Shown here in pieces: positions 22,630 to 34,966 of a stretch of 64,000 nucleotides of DNA. Both the position numbers and the translations under genes were made by a program. This DNA is from Heterostelium multicystogenum. Taxonomy: Eukaryota; Evosea; Eumycetozoa; Acytosteliales; Acytosteliaceae. The DNA is taken from positions 93,310 to 157,309 of the forward strand of contig RCNN01000072.1 of NCBI GenBank assembly GCA_003667245.1, in the 5' to 3' direction. The notes under the pieces were generated by a model. The model searched no databases. It saw only the letters and a program-made list of their open reading frames with translations, and had not been told where the DNA came from. Within the stretch, counting starts at the first letter, position 1, and each line of letters begins with the position of its first letter.

Positions 22630-25600
22630 ATGGGTGTTCCTAGATTTTTTAGATGGGTGTCCGAGAGATATCCACAGATTATACAGAATCTTGTTGACTC
22701 TACAGCACCAGAATATGGTAATATAATACATTAGCATTTTATGCCTGGAGTCTGCATATTAATATTGTCTTTGTTATTGATGTGATCAGATAATTTATAT
22801 CTTGATATGAATGGTATTATTCATGCATGTTCACAGGAGATCGCCAACAGTCTATTGACATTTTCAGAGGAAGAGCTGATAAGAAAAGTTTGTAACTATA
22901 TCGATAAATTGTTTCATATAATACGACCAAAGAAATTATTGTACATGGCAATTGATGGTATGATCGAAATCACTGCTTAGTGATGATGCGATGTGATGTG
23001 TTGAATAATGTCCTCGACCAAATATTGACACTCTCACTACTAATACAGGTGTTGCACCAAGATCGAAATTGAATCAACAAAGACAAAGAAGATTTTTGTC
23101 AGTATTTTTAGAAAGATAAAGCAAAGCAAAAGATGCTAAGCGAAGGCAAGGAGATACCAGAAGTAATATTTTCTAGAACTGCCATCACACCAGGAACTGA
23201 GTTTATGGCGAATCTCTCGGATTGTCTGCAGTTCTTTATCAAGAAGAAGATCAACGAAGATATGAGTTGGCGTGAAGTTGAAATCATCTTTTCAGGACCA
23301 GAGAATCCAGGAGAAGGTGAACACAAAATTATAGATTACATTAGAAAGAATAAAGCATCGCCCGACTGGGATCCAAATCAAGTAACTATCATAATCATAT
23401 TCACGTCGCGACAAAGAGCATGCTATTAACCAAATATCCTATTCTATTGCAGTCACATTGTCTCTATGGATTGGATGCAGATTTGATATTGTTGGCATTG
23501 GTGACACACGAACCACATTTTTAGTATCTTGAGAGAGGAAATTTCGTTTAGACCAACAAAGAGACAGCTCGATTTCCAATTGCTGCATATCTCACTGCTG
23601 AGAGAGTATTTGGATCTTGAGATGCGAAACGATAGCTTGGAGTTTGGATATGATCTCGAGCGAATTATTGATGACTTTATTATGATCCTCATTATTTTCG
23701 GTAACGATTTCGTGCCACATCTTCCATATTGCGAGATTTCAAAGAATGGACTCAACGTAGTGATGGATCTCTACAAGAAGTTGTTACCGGAGCTAGGCGA
23801 CTACATAACTGAGGGTGCAGAAATGGATCTCTCTCGTTTACAGTCATTTTTCAACATTGTCGCAGAGTTTGAGTTGAAACAACAGAACATTGCTTCAGGA
23901 GTCGACGATGAAGATGAAGAAGACGACTCGGCTGCCATTGCTGCCTCCATTATAGATGGAGAAGACGAAGAAGATGCAGCAGCCCGAAAGGAATTCGAGA
24001 GACAGGCTCTCGAAAGAATTAAGCATCATTTTGCCGATATGGATTTGAAGGATGAGGAGTCGGAGGACGACATCTCAAATGCTTGGAAAAATGCATATTA
24101 TCGTGCACACTTTGACGACTTCCCCGATAACTACGACGAAATCCCAGAATTTAAGAGAGGCCTGGTGCGTTCTTATCTCGAGGGTATCACTTGGGTTCTC
24201 AACTACTACCACAATGGATGTATATCCTGGGTGTGGTTTTACCCACACTACTACGCTCCACTTGCTTGTGATTTCGTGGATATCGAATCACTTGAGATTA
24301 ACTTTGAGCCTGGTGCTCCAGTTACTCCATTCCAACAACTCATGTCGGTGCTTCCTCCACAATCGGCATACTTGTTGCCAGTCCCATATCGTCGCCTCAT
24401 GGAGTCTGAGGATTCACCAATTGCAGACTTTTACCCAAAGGAATTCGAGGTCGATACTAGTGATCCTCACTATTTCGATGGTATTGCCCTTATTGGATTC
24501 CCTGACTTAGCTCGTCTTATCGAAGCTACCAAAGACGAAGACACATATGACATGACTCCAAAGGAACGAATGAGAAATACTTTGAGAAATGCTGTTATTA
24601 TCTACCACGATGCAGAGATCGAACAATCGGTAGAGAGTCCAAATCACAAGCTTTTCAATGACCTTGAAAAGTCCAGTGCCAACACTGAAGAGATCATTCT
24701 TCCAGAACCAAATGAAAACAGTCTTAAGCCATTTAGATTGTGCGAAGGTGTACTTGTTGGTAGCCACTCACCAAGCGGATTCCCAACATTCCAGTCCATT
24801 GATTTCGACTGGGAATATGTAAATGGTGTTGCCAATCTCTGGGGAAATACCAGTCGTAAGGATTCCTTGGTTGTCAACCCACCACTTCCTGAGCAACATA
24901 CACTCAGAGAATTGAAACCACTCATTGGTAAGCGATGCTATGTCAACTGGCCCTACCACATCGAAGCAAAGATCGTTGGTTTCTCTGATTGCAATCAATA
25001 TATGACACGTGATTCAGTGATTGATTATGTTGCCATTCAAAAGATCCAGTATCTTGAGCAACTAAAGAAATTGCCCGGTGACTACTTGCGTCGTGGTATC
25101 AATATTAAAGATGTTCTTCAAAACACAGTTTTGGTCCATGTACAAAAGATTGTTGGAGTCGACACTGAGGTCGGTGGAAAGCGTGTCAAGCGTTACAGTG
25201 ACAAAGAAGATACCTTCCCAATTCAGCTGATGGTTGATTATGACAGAGTCAAAGCTGACTCACGTTACGAAGAATCAGAGGAGCTTCCATTTGAAAAGCG
25301 TTTCCCCATTGGAAAGCAAGTTATCTACGTCAACAATGATCACTATGGTGCTGTTGGAACTGTTCTCCATCATTATGAGAACATTCTCGAGTTAGAGCTA
25401 AAGGTGGCAAAACTAGACACCAAGTTTGGACATCAGTGCGCTCGTGAAGAGGAGGAGTACTACCCAATCCAACATGTCTGTAAAGTCACCAACCTCTCAA
25501 CACAACAAATATCCCTATTGACAGGTGCACTCTTTATCGATAAGCCAATGACTGACATTGGTCTTAATATGAAATTCACTGGAAGACAACAGCAATTACT

Positions 25601-27620
25601 TGGATATTGCCGAGGTATTACTATGGTCGACAAGAATCGTAACTCTTTCAAGAAATGGGAGTTCAGTTCATTGGCAATTGATTTGATCAAAAAGTATTTT
25701 GCTGAGTTCCCAGTCTTGAATTCCATTCTCACCATGTATGCCGACGACAAATCAGGTAAAAAGGCAATTGATATCTCATCGATCATTCCAGAAAAGAGTG
25801 AGCGTGTGGCACTCATCAAGAAAATCGAAGAGTTTATGAAAGAGTCAAGAATTAAACATCAAAGACTTGTACCGTGCGACACCATCAGCATGAGAAGAGA
25901 GGCCATCAAAAAAGTCGAAGACTTTTACAATAAGCAGTCGAAAAATGAAAAGATCTCTGTTATTACCCGTACCTCACCAGAGAATGTAGTTGAGCCAGCC
26001 TCCTATGAATCTGTCATCTCATACGAACGTCACCAATCTCAAACTCATCTTCAACAAAGAGCCAACAACAGTCCATCACTCACCAGCAGCAACAGCAGCT
26101 ATAGCGCAGGTTAGTTTCTTGGAGTCTAACAAGTCAAAGATCTTTAATCTCGGTGACAGAGTCGTAACCTTGTTAGAGAAAGGTAACATTCCCTTTGGAT
26201 TGTATGGTACAGTTGTATCTGTTCAAGAACACAAAGTGGATGTTGTCTTGGACCAAGAGTGCTTCAGTGCATCTAGTCTCGATGGTTTCTGTGAAGAGAA
26301 GCGTGGAAATCTGCATTTCAAAGTGGAGAGTATACAACTTGTCACAACCTACTGCAGTAACCAATCACAGATACAAATCCAACAAACCAAACTATTCAAT
26401 TGATTCCTATGAACATTGGAAGAAATATGATTATCAAAACAATAAGCCAAACAACAATCATAATAACAACAGTAATAACAACAATCATAACAACAATAGC
26501 AAGGATGCATCAATTCAAAAGGTCAAGGATGAAATGCCTCCAAATTTGAACTGGCAACAGCAAACAAGAGTATTATAAGCAGCTTCACAGAAAGAAACTA
26601 TTATAAATCGTCAGGAGCAATATACTAAGAACTTTACTCCTGAAGAGCTTGTTCACTATGCAAAGAAGTATCCACATGTTCACCAATCACTTTTGTGGCA
26701 ACACCATCAACAACAATTACAAGCCAAACAACAAAAGCAAGCACATAATAACAATAACCACAATAACAATGCTGAAAAGAGACCACCTGGTTTGGTACCA
26801 CAAAACACAAACCAAAGCTCCAAAACAAAAGAAGGAGAAGAAGGAGAAGAAGCAGCAATAACTCAACCGGTACTACAGCCACTGCTGTTGAACAACCAAA
26901 GCAATCAGATTCAACTAGCCAGATCCTCCAAAAGATGTTCGAATCACAAGCCTTACCTGATCCACCTGCTTCGCCACCCATCACTAGTTTCTTTATGAAA
27001 GCTACCCAACAACAAGAAGGATCTGCAGTAGCTGCTGAGCCTGCAACCACTACTGCTTCTCAACCAGACCAAGCTCCACCATCTCAACTACTCCAAAATG
27101 ATCCAATCACAATTGCAGTCTGTTCCACAGTCTGGTCAACCACAACCTTCTATGCCCATTCAATATCCACCTCCACACATGGGCATGCCACCATTCCCAC
27201 ATCCACCACCCCCTCACATGGGCATGCCACCATTCCCAATGATGCCAATGTATCCACCACCTCCATTCGGTGTACCACCAATGCCTATGGTTAACCAACC
27301 ACATCATCAACGTCACCATAATCAGCAGCAACATCAACAACAACAAACAACATCAACAACAATTCCCTCAATTATCTGAATCAAACAACAAAAAAACAAA
27401 TACAACAAAACCAAACCAAAAACAACATCCACCAAAAGGTCAACCAAACAATAACAACTCCAATGTCCACACACTCAATGACTTGAAACAAAATAACAAG
27501 CCAAAGAAGGAGAAGCCAAACAAGCAGTGGGTGCAAAAGAGTAAACCAGCTCCACCATCAACAGCAACAACAAGCTCTCCAGATACTCCATCACCAACTG
27601 TAACACCAAATGACAACTAA
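22630..27620 (+). CDS. xrn1: XRN1 5'-3' exoribonuclease
   Basis: Cytoplasmic exonuclease that degrades decapped mRNA. Start MGVPRFFRWVSERYPQII is the invariant XRN N-terminus. Catalytic blocks in order: NLYLDMNGIIHACSQ (22790-22830), YMAIDGVAPRSKLNQQRQRR (around introns 22718-22789 and 22958-23048), TPGTEFMANL, PENPGEGEHKIIDYIR, then after intron 23382-23452 CLYGLDADLILLAL and IIFGNDFVPHLP. The stop after THEPHF vanishes if the T5 run at 23518-23522 is T4 (giving FSILREE). The long frame 23529-26114 covers an acidic insert and the D1-D4/SH3-like region. Breaks also occur near 23120, 26105 and 26400. The C-terminal tail (26400-27620) is Asn/Gln-rich, then Pro/Met-rich (PPPHMGMPPFP repeated), then Lys-rich, and is split over several frames. 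Length and tail point to XRN1 rather than nuclear XRN2. Confidence 0.93.
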
Positions 27621-28453
27621 ACAACAAACAACAAGCAAACAGGTGGCAATAAACATATATCACTTCTTCATATCCACATCTATTCTTTTTGAATGTTAAG
27701 ACCATATTCCTTATATTCGAATATAGCTATCAATTAACATTAGATTACACAATGATGATTATACTGATTATAATTTCAAACACCAATCGATCAAACAAGT
27801 TAGTGGCACTTTAATAATTTGCAAAAACTCTTTGTTGGTCGATAATGTTGATTGTCACTTGGTCAATGGGTAATTGTCGTTTATTTAGCATATTTTAATA
27901 CATTCTATGATAAATGATATTAAAAAAAGGGAATTATGTGTGCAAGTTAAAAAAAGACGAAAATCGGTCCGTTCTTGTATATTATAAATACCGATTTTCG
28001 GAGGCAAAGTTGACATCTGAAAAAAAAAAAACAACAAAATAAATTCGTTTGTAAAAACTCATAGGTACTCTGTGGTAGTCGGGTGGTGCAAGGACGTTGT
28101 AATCGATGTCATTTTCACGCGTTTGGGAGTCGTGTGGTGGTAGTACCAGCATTTTATGCAATAAATTGACACGATTCTTCCTCTGCCATTATACACACAT
28201 ATTTATAATAGAAACAACAACAACAGTGGTGGTGTTTATTCTATTTTCAATTTGAAAAGCAAGAACGTGTGATTTCATTACATAATCTATTATTCTTTCT
28301 TACATTCTCTTTCCTTTCTATCTCCTCTACTTATTATTACTATTACAATTATTATTTATTTGTAATAATAATAATAATATTTTTATTATCACTACTATTA
28401 TATATCTTTAAATAGTGACTTATATATATTATTAGTAACACTCGTTTAGAAAA
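27621..28453. other. Spacer upstream of the purine gene, with hairpin and G/C-richer block
   Basis: No protein gene. It contains a perfect inverted repeat (27958-28000), an A-run, and then a block at about 28070-28160 that is clearly richer in G/C than the surroundings. I cannot identify a known RNA in it. Confidence 0.45.
27958..28000 (+). repeat. Perfect 11-base inverted repeat, possible structured RNA
   Basis: CGAAAATCGGT at 27958-27968 and ACCGATTTTCG at 27990-28000 are exact reverse complements around a 21-base A/T-rich loop. It lies 450 bases upstream of the purine gene start. Confidence 0.55.
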
Positions 28454-31400
28454 ATGTCATATTCCAACGTACCAAAGGTATTCGATACAACCGATGTAAG
28501 CTTCATTGCATCTGGAAAAACTAAATCAATCTATAAACTTAATAAAGAAGACCAATATGTTTTGGTTGTTTCAAACTCATCGATCACCGCTGGTGATGGT
28601 GCAAAGAAGGACGAGTTGCCAATGAAGGGAATCAACTCAACCACAACTACTTGCAATGTATTCAGAGTTTTGATCTTGGCTGGTATCAACACTCATTTCA
28701 TTCGTCAAGTAAGTATTAGATATAGAAGCTGCTGTAGGTAGTAGAAGATGATTTTAATATTAACATTGACGAAAATGTGATTAGGAACAAAATAACAGTT
28801 TCATTGCAAAGCGTTGTTCAATGATTCCATTGGAAGTCATCGTTAGAAGACTCGCCACTGGATCATACTTAAAGAGAAACCCACATATCACTGAGGGTAC
28901 TAGATTCAACCCATGCCTCATCGAGTTCACTTTCAAGGACGACGTACAACACGATCCATTGGTCACCGAGCACGATATCCTCGAGATGAACCTCAATATC
29001 GGTGGTGTTGCTATCAACTCCAAAGTCCTCTCTCAAATTAGACATGTTGCAAATCTTGCATTCGAGGCATTAGAGCGTGCATGGGCATCAATTGATGTTG
29101 TATTAGTCGATTTTAAGGTAAGTAATGAATTGATCGTCAACAAGTTGTTTTTGTACATCTATATTAAATCATGAATGTCTTTGATAATAGGTTGAGTTTG
29201 GTGTTACTACAGATGGCGAAATTATTTTGGCAGACGTTATCGATAACGATTCATGGAGAATCTGGCCACGTGGAGACAAGTCACAAATGAAGGACAAACA
29301 AGTATATAGAAATATTCCACTCCAAGCTGGTGGACCAACCGTCGGAACTTTATCAGAAGAGCAAACCAAGGTTTGGTCGACAACTATACTTGGGTTGCCG
29401 GAGAAACCACAAAGATGGTTGATTACATGGTCAACGCACACCATGCTACAACCAGCACCCCTACATCGGTATAATATCATAAAATCTACATCTTTTATAA
29501 ATCTTGTAATAATAATCTATAAAATATATATCTTTATATATATATCTATATATAGTTATTATAATATCTCATAGTTTGACTGCTGCTCTACTTCTTTATT
29601 GATCCATCTATTATAATAACTATATGATATGACCATTTAAACTTTATATTTATACTTCTTTTTTTTCTTTCTTTTAATTTACTTACTTAGAATCAAAGAC
29701 ATTCAAATGTTATAAATAATATCTTATCTCCTGTACCATCTTATTCATCACCTCTAACACGTCATCATACAAATACTCAACACCAGGTCAGCTCAAATTC
29801 CTTTGCATTACCACCCAACAACAATAGTAGTCCATTGGTTGGAATCATCATGGGAAGTCAGTCTGATTGGGAAACAATGAAGTATGTAGAATCTGAATCG
29901 GATTTAGTTATAAAAGATCTGGATTATTACTAACCAAGAATTAAGATTGGCTGCCAATACTCTAACTACTCTTCAAATCCCATTTGAAGCAAAGATTGTT
30001 TCTGCTCATAGAACCCCAGATAGAATGTTTGAATATGCTAGAGCTGCCAAATCAAATGGTTTGAAGGTTATCATTGCTGGTGCCGGTGGTGCTGCACATC
30101 TTCCAGGAATGGTTGCCGCCCTCACCTCTTTACCAGTTTTTGGTGTCCCTGTTCAATCAAAGGCACTCAGTGGAGTAGATAGTCTTCTTTCAATCGTTCA
30201 AATGCCAGCTGGTATTCCAGTCGGAACTGTGGCAATCGGTGCCGCTGGTGCTACAAACGCAGCCCTACTTGCGGCAGCTGTTTTGTCACCATTCTATCCA
30301 GCTATTGATGCCAATCTCGAACAATACAGAAAGAAGCAAACAGATGCTGTCGCTGAGACCCCATCTGATAATCCAACTGCTCCTCACGGACATGCAGTAT
30401 CATCTCCAGCCAACGATATGGCCTCACAAACTCTCAACCCTCCTCTCTGTGCAACCACTTGGATCATCTACTTCATCGACATCAGCTTTGAAGAATCAAT
30501 CAATTAAACCATCAATCCAAGCACCAACTTCTTCGCCAATGCCATCAATGCACTCACCATTGGCCGGCGTACAGTCTCCAATCCGTTCAACATCACCATC
30601 AGTTGCTGTTGTAGAAAAGAGTCCACTCTCCACTTTTGTTTTATCCTCATTACGTCCTTCTGCTTTGGTACTTCCACCAGGTTCCACCATTGGTATTCTT
30701 GGTGGTGGTCAATTGGCACGTATGACTGCGATTGCTGCCGCTCAACTCGGTTACAAGACACACGTTTTCTGCCCAGAAAACGATGCATCTGCTTCTCATG
30801 TCGCAACATTCACAACCAAAGCCAACTACAGCAATTACTCTGCTCTCGAGACATTTGCCTCTAAGGTCGATGTAGTTACCTATGAGTTTGAAAATATTCA
30901 AGTCGAACCAGTTGAATACTTGTCAAAGAGAGTTGCAGTATTCCCAGACCCAAAGGTATTGCGTATTTGCCAAGATCGTGTTCAAGAAAAGAAATTCATC
31001 CAATCATTAGGTGTTGGAACTGCTAACTTTGAACCAGTCGAATCTTTGGAAATGTTACAATCAGCAGTCCAAAAGATTGGATACCCATCAATTCTCAAAT
31101 CCAACACAATGGGTTACGATGGTAAAGGTCAAGTTAAAATTACAGATCCAGTTGACTTGGAAGCCGCTTGGAAGAAGGTTTGCGCTGATACCAACACTTC
31201 CAAGGCTATTTTGGAACAATACATCGAGTTTGATTCTGAGGCGTCAGTTATCGTTGCTCGTGGTCTTGATTCCATTGAATTACCATTCTCCATGGTTACC
31301 AACAAACACCGTAACCATATCTTGCGTCAAACCATTGCACCAGCATCACTCCCCGAATCAGTTCACAAAGACGCTAGAGAAATCGCCAGCAAGATTGGAA

Positions 31401-31784
31401 AAGGGTATTGGTTTGGTTGGTGTATTGGCTGTAGAATTATTTGTTGTCAAGCGTGACGATTCCTATCAACTATTGGTTAATGAATTGGCTCCACGTCCAC
31501 ATAACAGTGGTCATTGGACCATTGAAGGTTGCGTAACCAGTCAATTCGAACAACTTGTTCGTTGCATTTGTGGATTACCACTTGGAAGTGTCGACCTTAT
31601 GAAACGTGTTACAGAGAAAGAAATCTTGGCTTCCGATAGCCCAATTATAATGAACAATCTTTTAGGTGCCGAGGTAGACAATTGGGAAAAATGTTTATCT
31701 CAAAAAGGATCTCATTTACACATTTACGCCAAAGGTGATGCAAGAGAAGGAAGAAAAATGGGTCATGTTACAATCATTCCATAA
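28454..31784 (+). CDS. purC/E: Trifunctional purine enzyme PurC-PurE-PurK (SAICAR synthetase / N5-CAIR mutase / N5-CAIR synthetase)
   Basis: Covers three steps of de novo IMP synthesis in one polypeptide. Exons: 28454-28708, 28785-29117, 29191-29468, 29691-29881, 29946-31784. The N-terminal SAICAR synthetase has [30 protein letters not shown] and [14 protein letters not shown]. The middle class I PurE has [31 protein letters not shown] and [17 protein letters not shown]. The C-terminal PurK is an ATP-grasp domain with [33 protein letters not shown] and [20 protein letters not shown]. Frame breaks near 29375, 30440 and 31400 are small indels. Domain order differs from fungal ADE2 (PurK-PurE) and from animal PAICS (PurC with class II PurE). 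A fused purC/E gene is known in D. discoideum as far as I recall, so I use that symbol with some caution. Confidence 0.93.
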
Positions 31785-31885
31785 ATCATTTCAATAGTTT
31801 TTTAAATAAAATCAATAAACATAGAGTGTAGCTAATACTATTTATTTATCTATTTGATTATTATCTACAGTAAAGGTGATATATA

Positions 31886-32765
31886 TTAATTTATTTTATA
31901 AATAGAAAATTGGGTTGATTTGGGAGAAGGCTCTCCAATGAAGGAGAACATGTAAGATTGTCCAGGTTGCAATGCAGGAATATAAGAAGGGATAGCAAAA
32001 ATTCCTGGAGAAACAGTATCCATTCTCCACATAGTTGAAGAGTCCTTCAAAACTACTTGAGAAGTTACAGATACACTTTTAACTGGGTCTTTTCCTGAGT
32101 TTTTGATAATTCCATTGAACATTGACCAATGCTTTCCATTTTCAATCCATGAGTTTTGAGTCTCAATTGTAATTGTAACACCTTTGTTTCCACTATTCGA
32201 TGGTGTGGGAGAAGAGGTTGGTGCACCACAAGAAGAACCAATCTCCTCATATGGAGTTGAGCTCAATTGGAAGGTATAAAGTTTCTTGTTATAATAGCCC
32301 ATCACTACATTTCCTTGGCACTGTGTCAAATTAAAATTGCAAATCTGACCTTGACTATTCAATTTTACATATCCTTGTTTACTGATTGTAAAGCTTCTTG
32401 AATCAAAAAACATTGGTGTAACCTTTGCTATATCAAATGGTTGATATTTTCCTAAAAATTGATTATTACTACTTAATACCTAGGGGATAGTATTAGTTTT
32501 AATTACCTGCATTACAAATTTCATTTACTGAACTAATTGATTTGTAAGAATCAACATTTGCTAAATCCAAAGAGAATCCTTGTTCAGCAATCGAATTTCC
32601 ACGAGAATATTGAACATTTCCAAAACTATCTACTACGGTCATTTGTATGCCAACCTTTGGCAAATTAAAAAAGGGACTCAACACTTGTGCACATTGAGTA
32701 TTTTGAGCATATATATAAATAGAATTACTAATAAAAATTAGAAAGAAAATATACAATATCCTCAT
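31886..32765 (-). CDS. Secreted CBM49 cellulose-binding protein
   Basis: Extracellular protein expected to bind cellulose in stalk, spore or slime matrix. Two intact exons, 32765-32507 and 32451-31886, splice in phase (NAG to KYQPFD). The start MRILYIFFLIFISNSIYIYA is a classical signal peptide. The C-terminal about 110 residues form a CBM49 domain: VTITIETQNSWIENGKHW, MFNGIIKNSGKDPVKSVSV, then the late LQPGQSYMFSFIGE. A Thr/Ser/Pro linker (APTSSPTPSNSG) separates it from a Cys-containing N-terminal domain I do not recognise. CBM49 is found in plant endoglucanases and in many dictyostelid cellulose-binding proteins. There is no catalytic domain here. Confidence 0.85.
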
Positions 32766-33335
32766 TCTATTCTAAAACTATGAGATTGTAAAAACAAAAA
32801 CAATTAAAAACAAATACAAGTATAATACTAAATTGAATTCATAAAAGTTGATTGATTTCCCATATAAAATACGTAGATTATGTATTATTTTTGAAACCTT
32901 CAACATATATCAACACCCATTGTGAATATAAATAGTAATTAACCCCAACCCACAACAACTCTAATGAAATAAAAATTATTGATAAATACAATCAAATAGA
33001 TATACATTAAATTATATCTATTGGCAAGTTTGATTTTTTATCTGTACAGCAGCTATAACTAGAGATGGAATTCAATTTAAAATAAATATTATATTTGCAA
33101 TTGGTGCTATCCTAATATGAATATAATAAAATATTTGTATATAGTTTTAACAAATTTGGATAACACCACTATCCATCTATCTATTTTACCATCGTTAATT
33201 TACAACAACATTTGAATTGGGATTAATTTGACTATGGTGGAATGAAATAGTTTATCTGATATTGTTGTTATTGATGTAGTAGTAGTTGTTGTTGTTGTTA
33301 TTTATCCAATTAATATTAATATTTAATGTATTTAT
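32766..33335. other. Intergenic spacer
   Basis: AT-rich region between the CBM49 gene start and the 3' end of the signal peptide peptidase gene. A GTT/GTA microsatellite lies near 33265-33300. No gene is seen. Confidence 0.5.
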
Positions 33336-34567
33336 TTAGTTTTGGTGCTTTGTACTGGGTTCTTTGATGAAAAGTTGATTAGTTTTGGTAACTTGACCCT
33401 TGACAGCAGCAGTTAAGAGTGATGATCCAATACAGAATGGTACAAGATACAACAATGCTGGCTAAAAAGTGTTGAGAGAATATGATTAGTAAAGTGTTGA
33501 TTGTGAAATCGATCGATCGAATGATTGATAGTTACTTGAGCAGCTTGGAATGTATGCATAACAAAAATGGTAGTGGCAAGACCCATGGCATAGGCGATTA
33601 GACATGATTACAAAGTAGGTGGTTTTCATTTTCTTACCACCAGAGTTTTCCTTGTCGAATTTGAGAAGCAAGGCGATGAAGATACCTGGCAATACAATGT
33701 CACCAAGACCCAACATGGAGTATGAGTAGGTAGAGGCGAAAATATCCTTTGGGAACAATAATTTGATTGGGGCGTCAAAGTTTTTAGCAACAGTGACCAT
33801 GACTTCAGTACCAAATACCCAAAAGATGTCGTACAAGAAGAGTCCGCACAACAAGATGACACCGACAGAGTAGTCGTGCAAACCAATCAAGGAAATTCCT
33901 TGAATGGAGAAAGTAATACCAAAGATGTTGTTGGCGATCCAATGCTTGGTGGTGATGTACCAATAGGAGATACCTGACGCAATGAGGAACGAAATAATGT
34001 CGAATGTGTCGATTGATACCTTTTGTTGGTCTGTGACGAAACGAATAGCTGGAATGGTAAACTCGACGAGTGGACGCTTCTTTTTGGCGGCACTCTTTGA
34101 GAGGAAAATACGCTTAAGAAGGATGCTAAGCATTCTGGTGAGAGCAACGACTCCAAAGAACAAGAAATAGTATGAAAGTAACATATTCACATATTCTTGA
34201 TTGAGGAACTTGAATGCCAAGTACAATCCAAATAAAAATACACTTCCAAACAATGGGAATGCCCACGCATCACTCTTTGTCATTGATTCAGACTACAATA
34301 TTTTAACATCAATCATATTTAATGAGATATAGTATTTGGTCAAATAGTAGGAGATTCATGTTAATAATCAACTATATCCTTGTGGAGATTGACTGAGAGC
34401 ACGACTCGTTCAACCAAACGACATTGATTTAGAGCTCTCTTGCTTGACTTGATAGTTACAGTAGTATCATGTAAAGACATATATGAACCAATATAGATGG
34501 GAACAATGGCCATTGTCCAAATTGCACCATAGGCAATCATTAATCCTGTATTTAATTCTAGAGTCAT
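33336..34567 (-). CDS. Signal peptide peptidase (intramembrane aspartyl protease)
   Basis: Presenilin-type GXGD protease of the ER that cleaves remnant signal peptides. First exon MTLELNTGLMIAYGAIWTMA then IVPIYIGSYMSL begins at 34567. The second, after an acceptor at about 34295, continues SESMTKSDAWAFPLFGSVFL. Both catalytic motifs are present: FLYDIFWVFGT (YD, about 33835) and SMLGLGDIVLPG (GLGD, about 33705). The PAL motif is in the last exon (PALLYLVPFC), reached after AYAMGLATTIFVMH and an intron near 33530-33462. A one-base frame change near 33608 separates GGKKMKTTYFVIMS from IAYAMGL. The first intron donor is not clear; the region 34300-34440 may hold another indel. The ending lacks an obvious KKxx retrieval signal. 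Confidence 0.88.
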
Positions 34568-34966
34568 TTTCCTCTCTTATTTGTTTTTATATATATAAAA
34601 AAAATATAAATACCAAAGTTAGAAAAATGCTGATGTAAATGTGTTTTTATTATTAATATTATTGCAACTAATTATTTTTATTAAAATTTCACTCCTGTTC
34701 AAAAAAATAAAAAAATATGATGTTTACATATTTAACATCATTTCAACATTCAAAAAAAGTCAAACTCAGCTTAACCCTCAACAACAAACATGTTATTTAA
34801 ATACCTGTAATTTTATTTTTATTTTTTAGTTTAGTTTTGACACGTGTATATACCTTGAAGTAGAACAGTTGAGTTTGTATTTATTTATTAGTTTCATCAA
34901 CTAAAGTTATTAGATAGTAATAATTAATCTACTTTGTTTTTGTGTTATTGTTATTATTGACTATTT
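34568..34966. other. Intergenic spacer
   Basis: A/T-rich sequence between signal peptide peptidase and the SdrD-B gene. Nothing supportable in it. Confidence 0.5.

Noticed and set aside
30504..30901. Minus-strand frames opposite PurE/PurK
   Set aside because: They are antisense shadows of well-supported coding sequence.
33626..34156. Second and third minus-strand frames in the signal peptide peptidase gene
   Set aside because: They are shadows of the real frame, which carries the YD and GLGD motifs.
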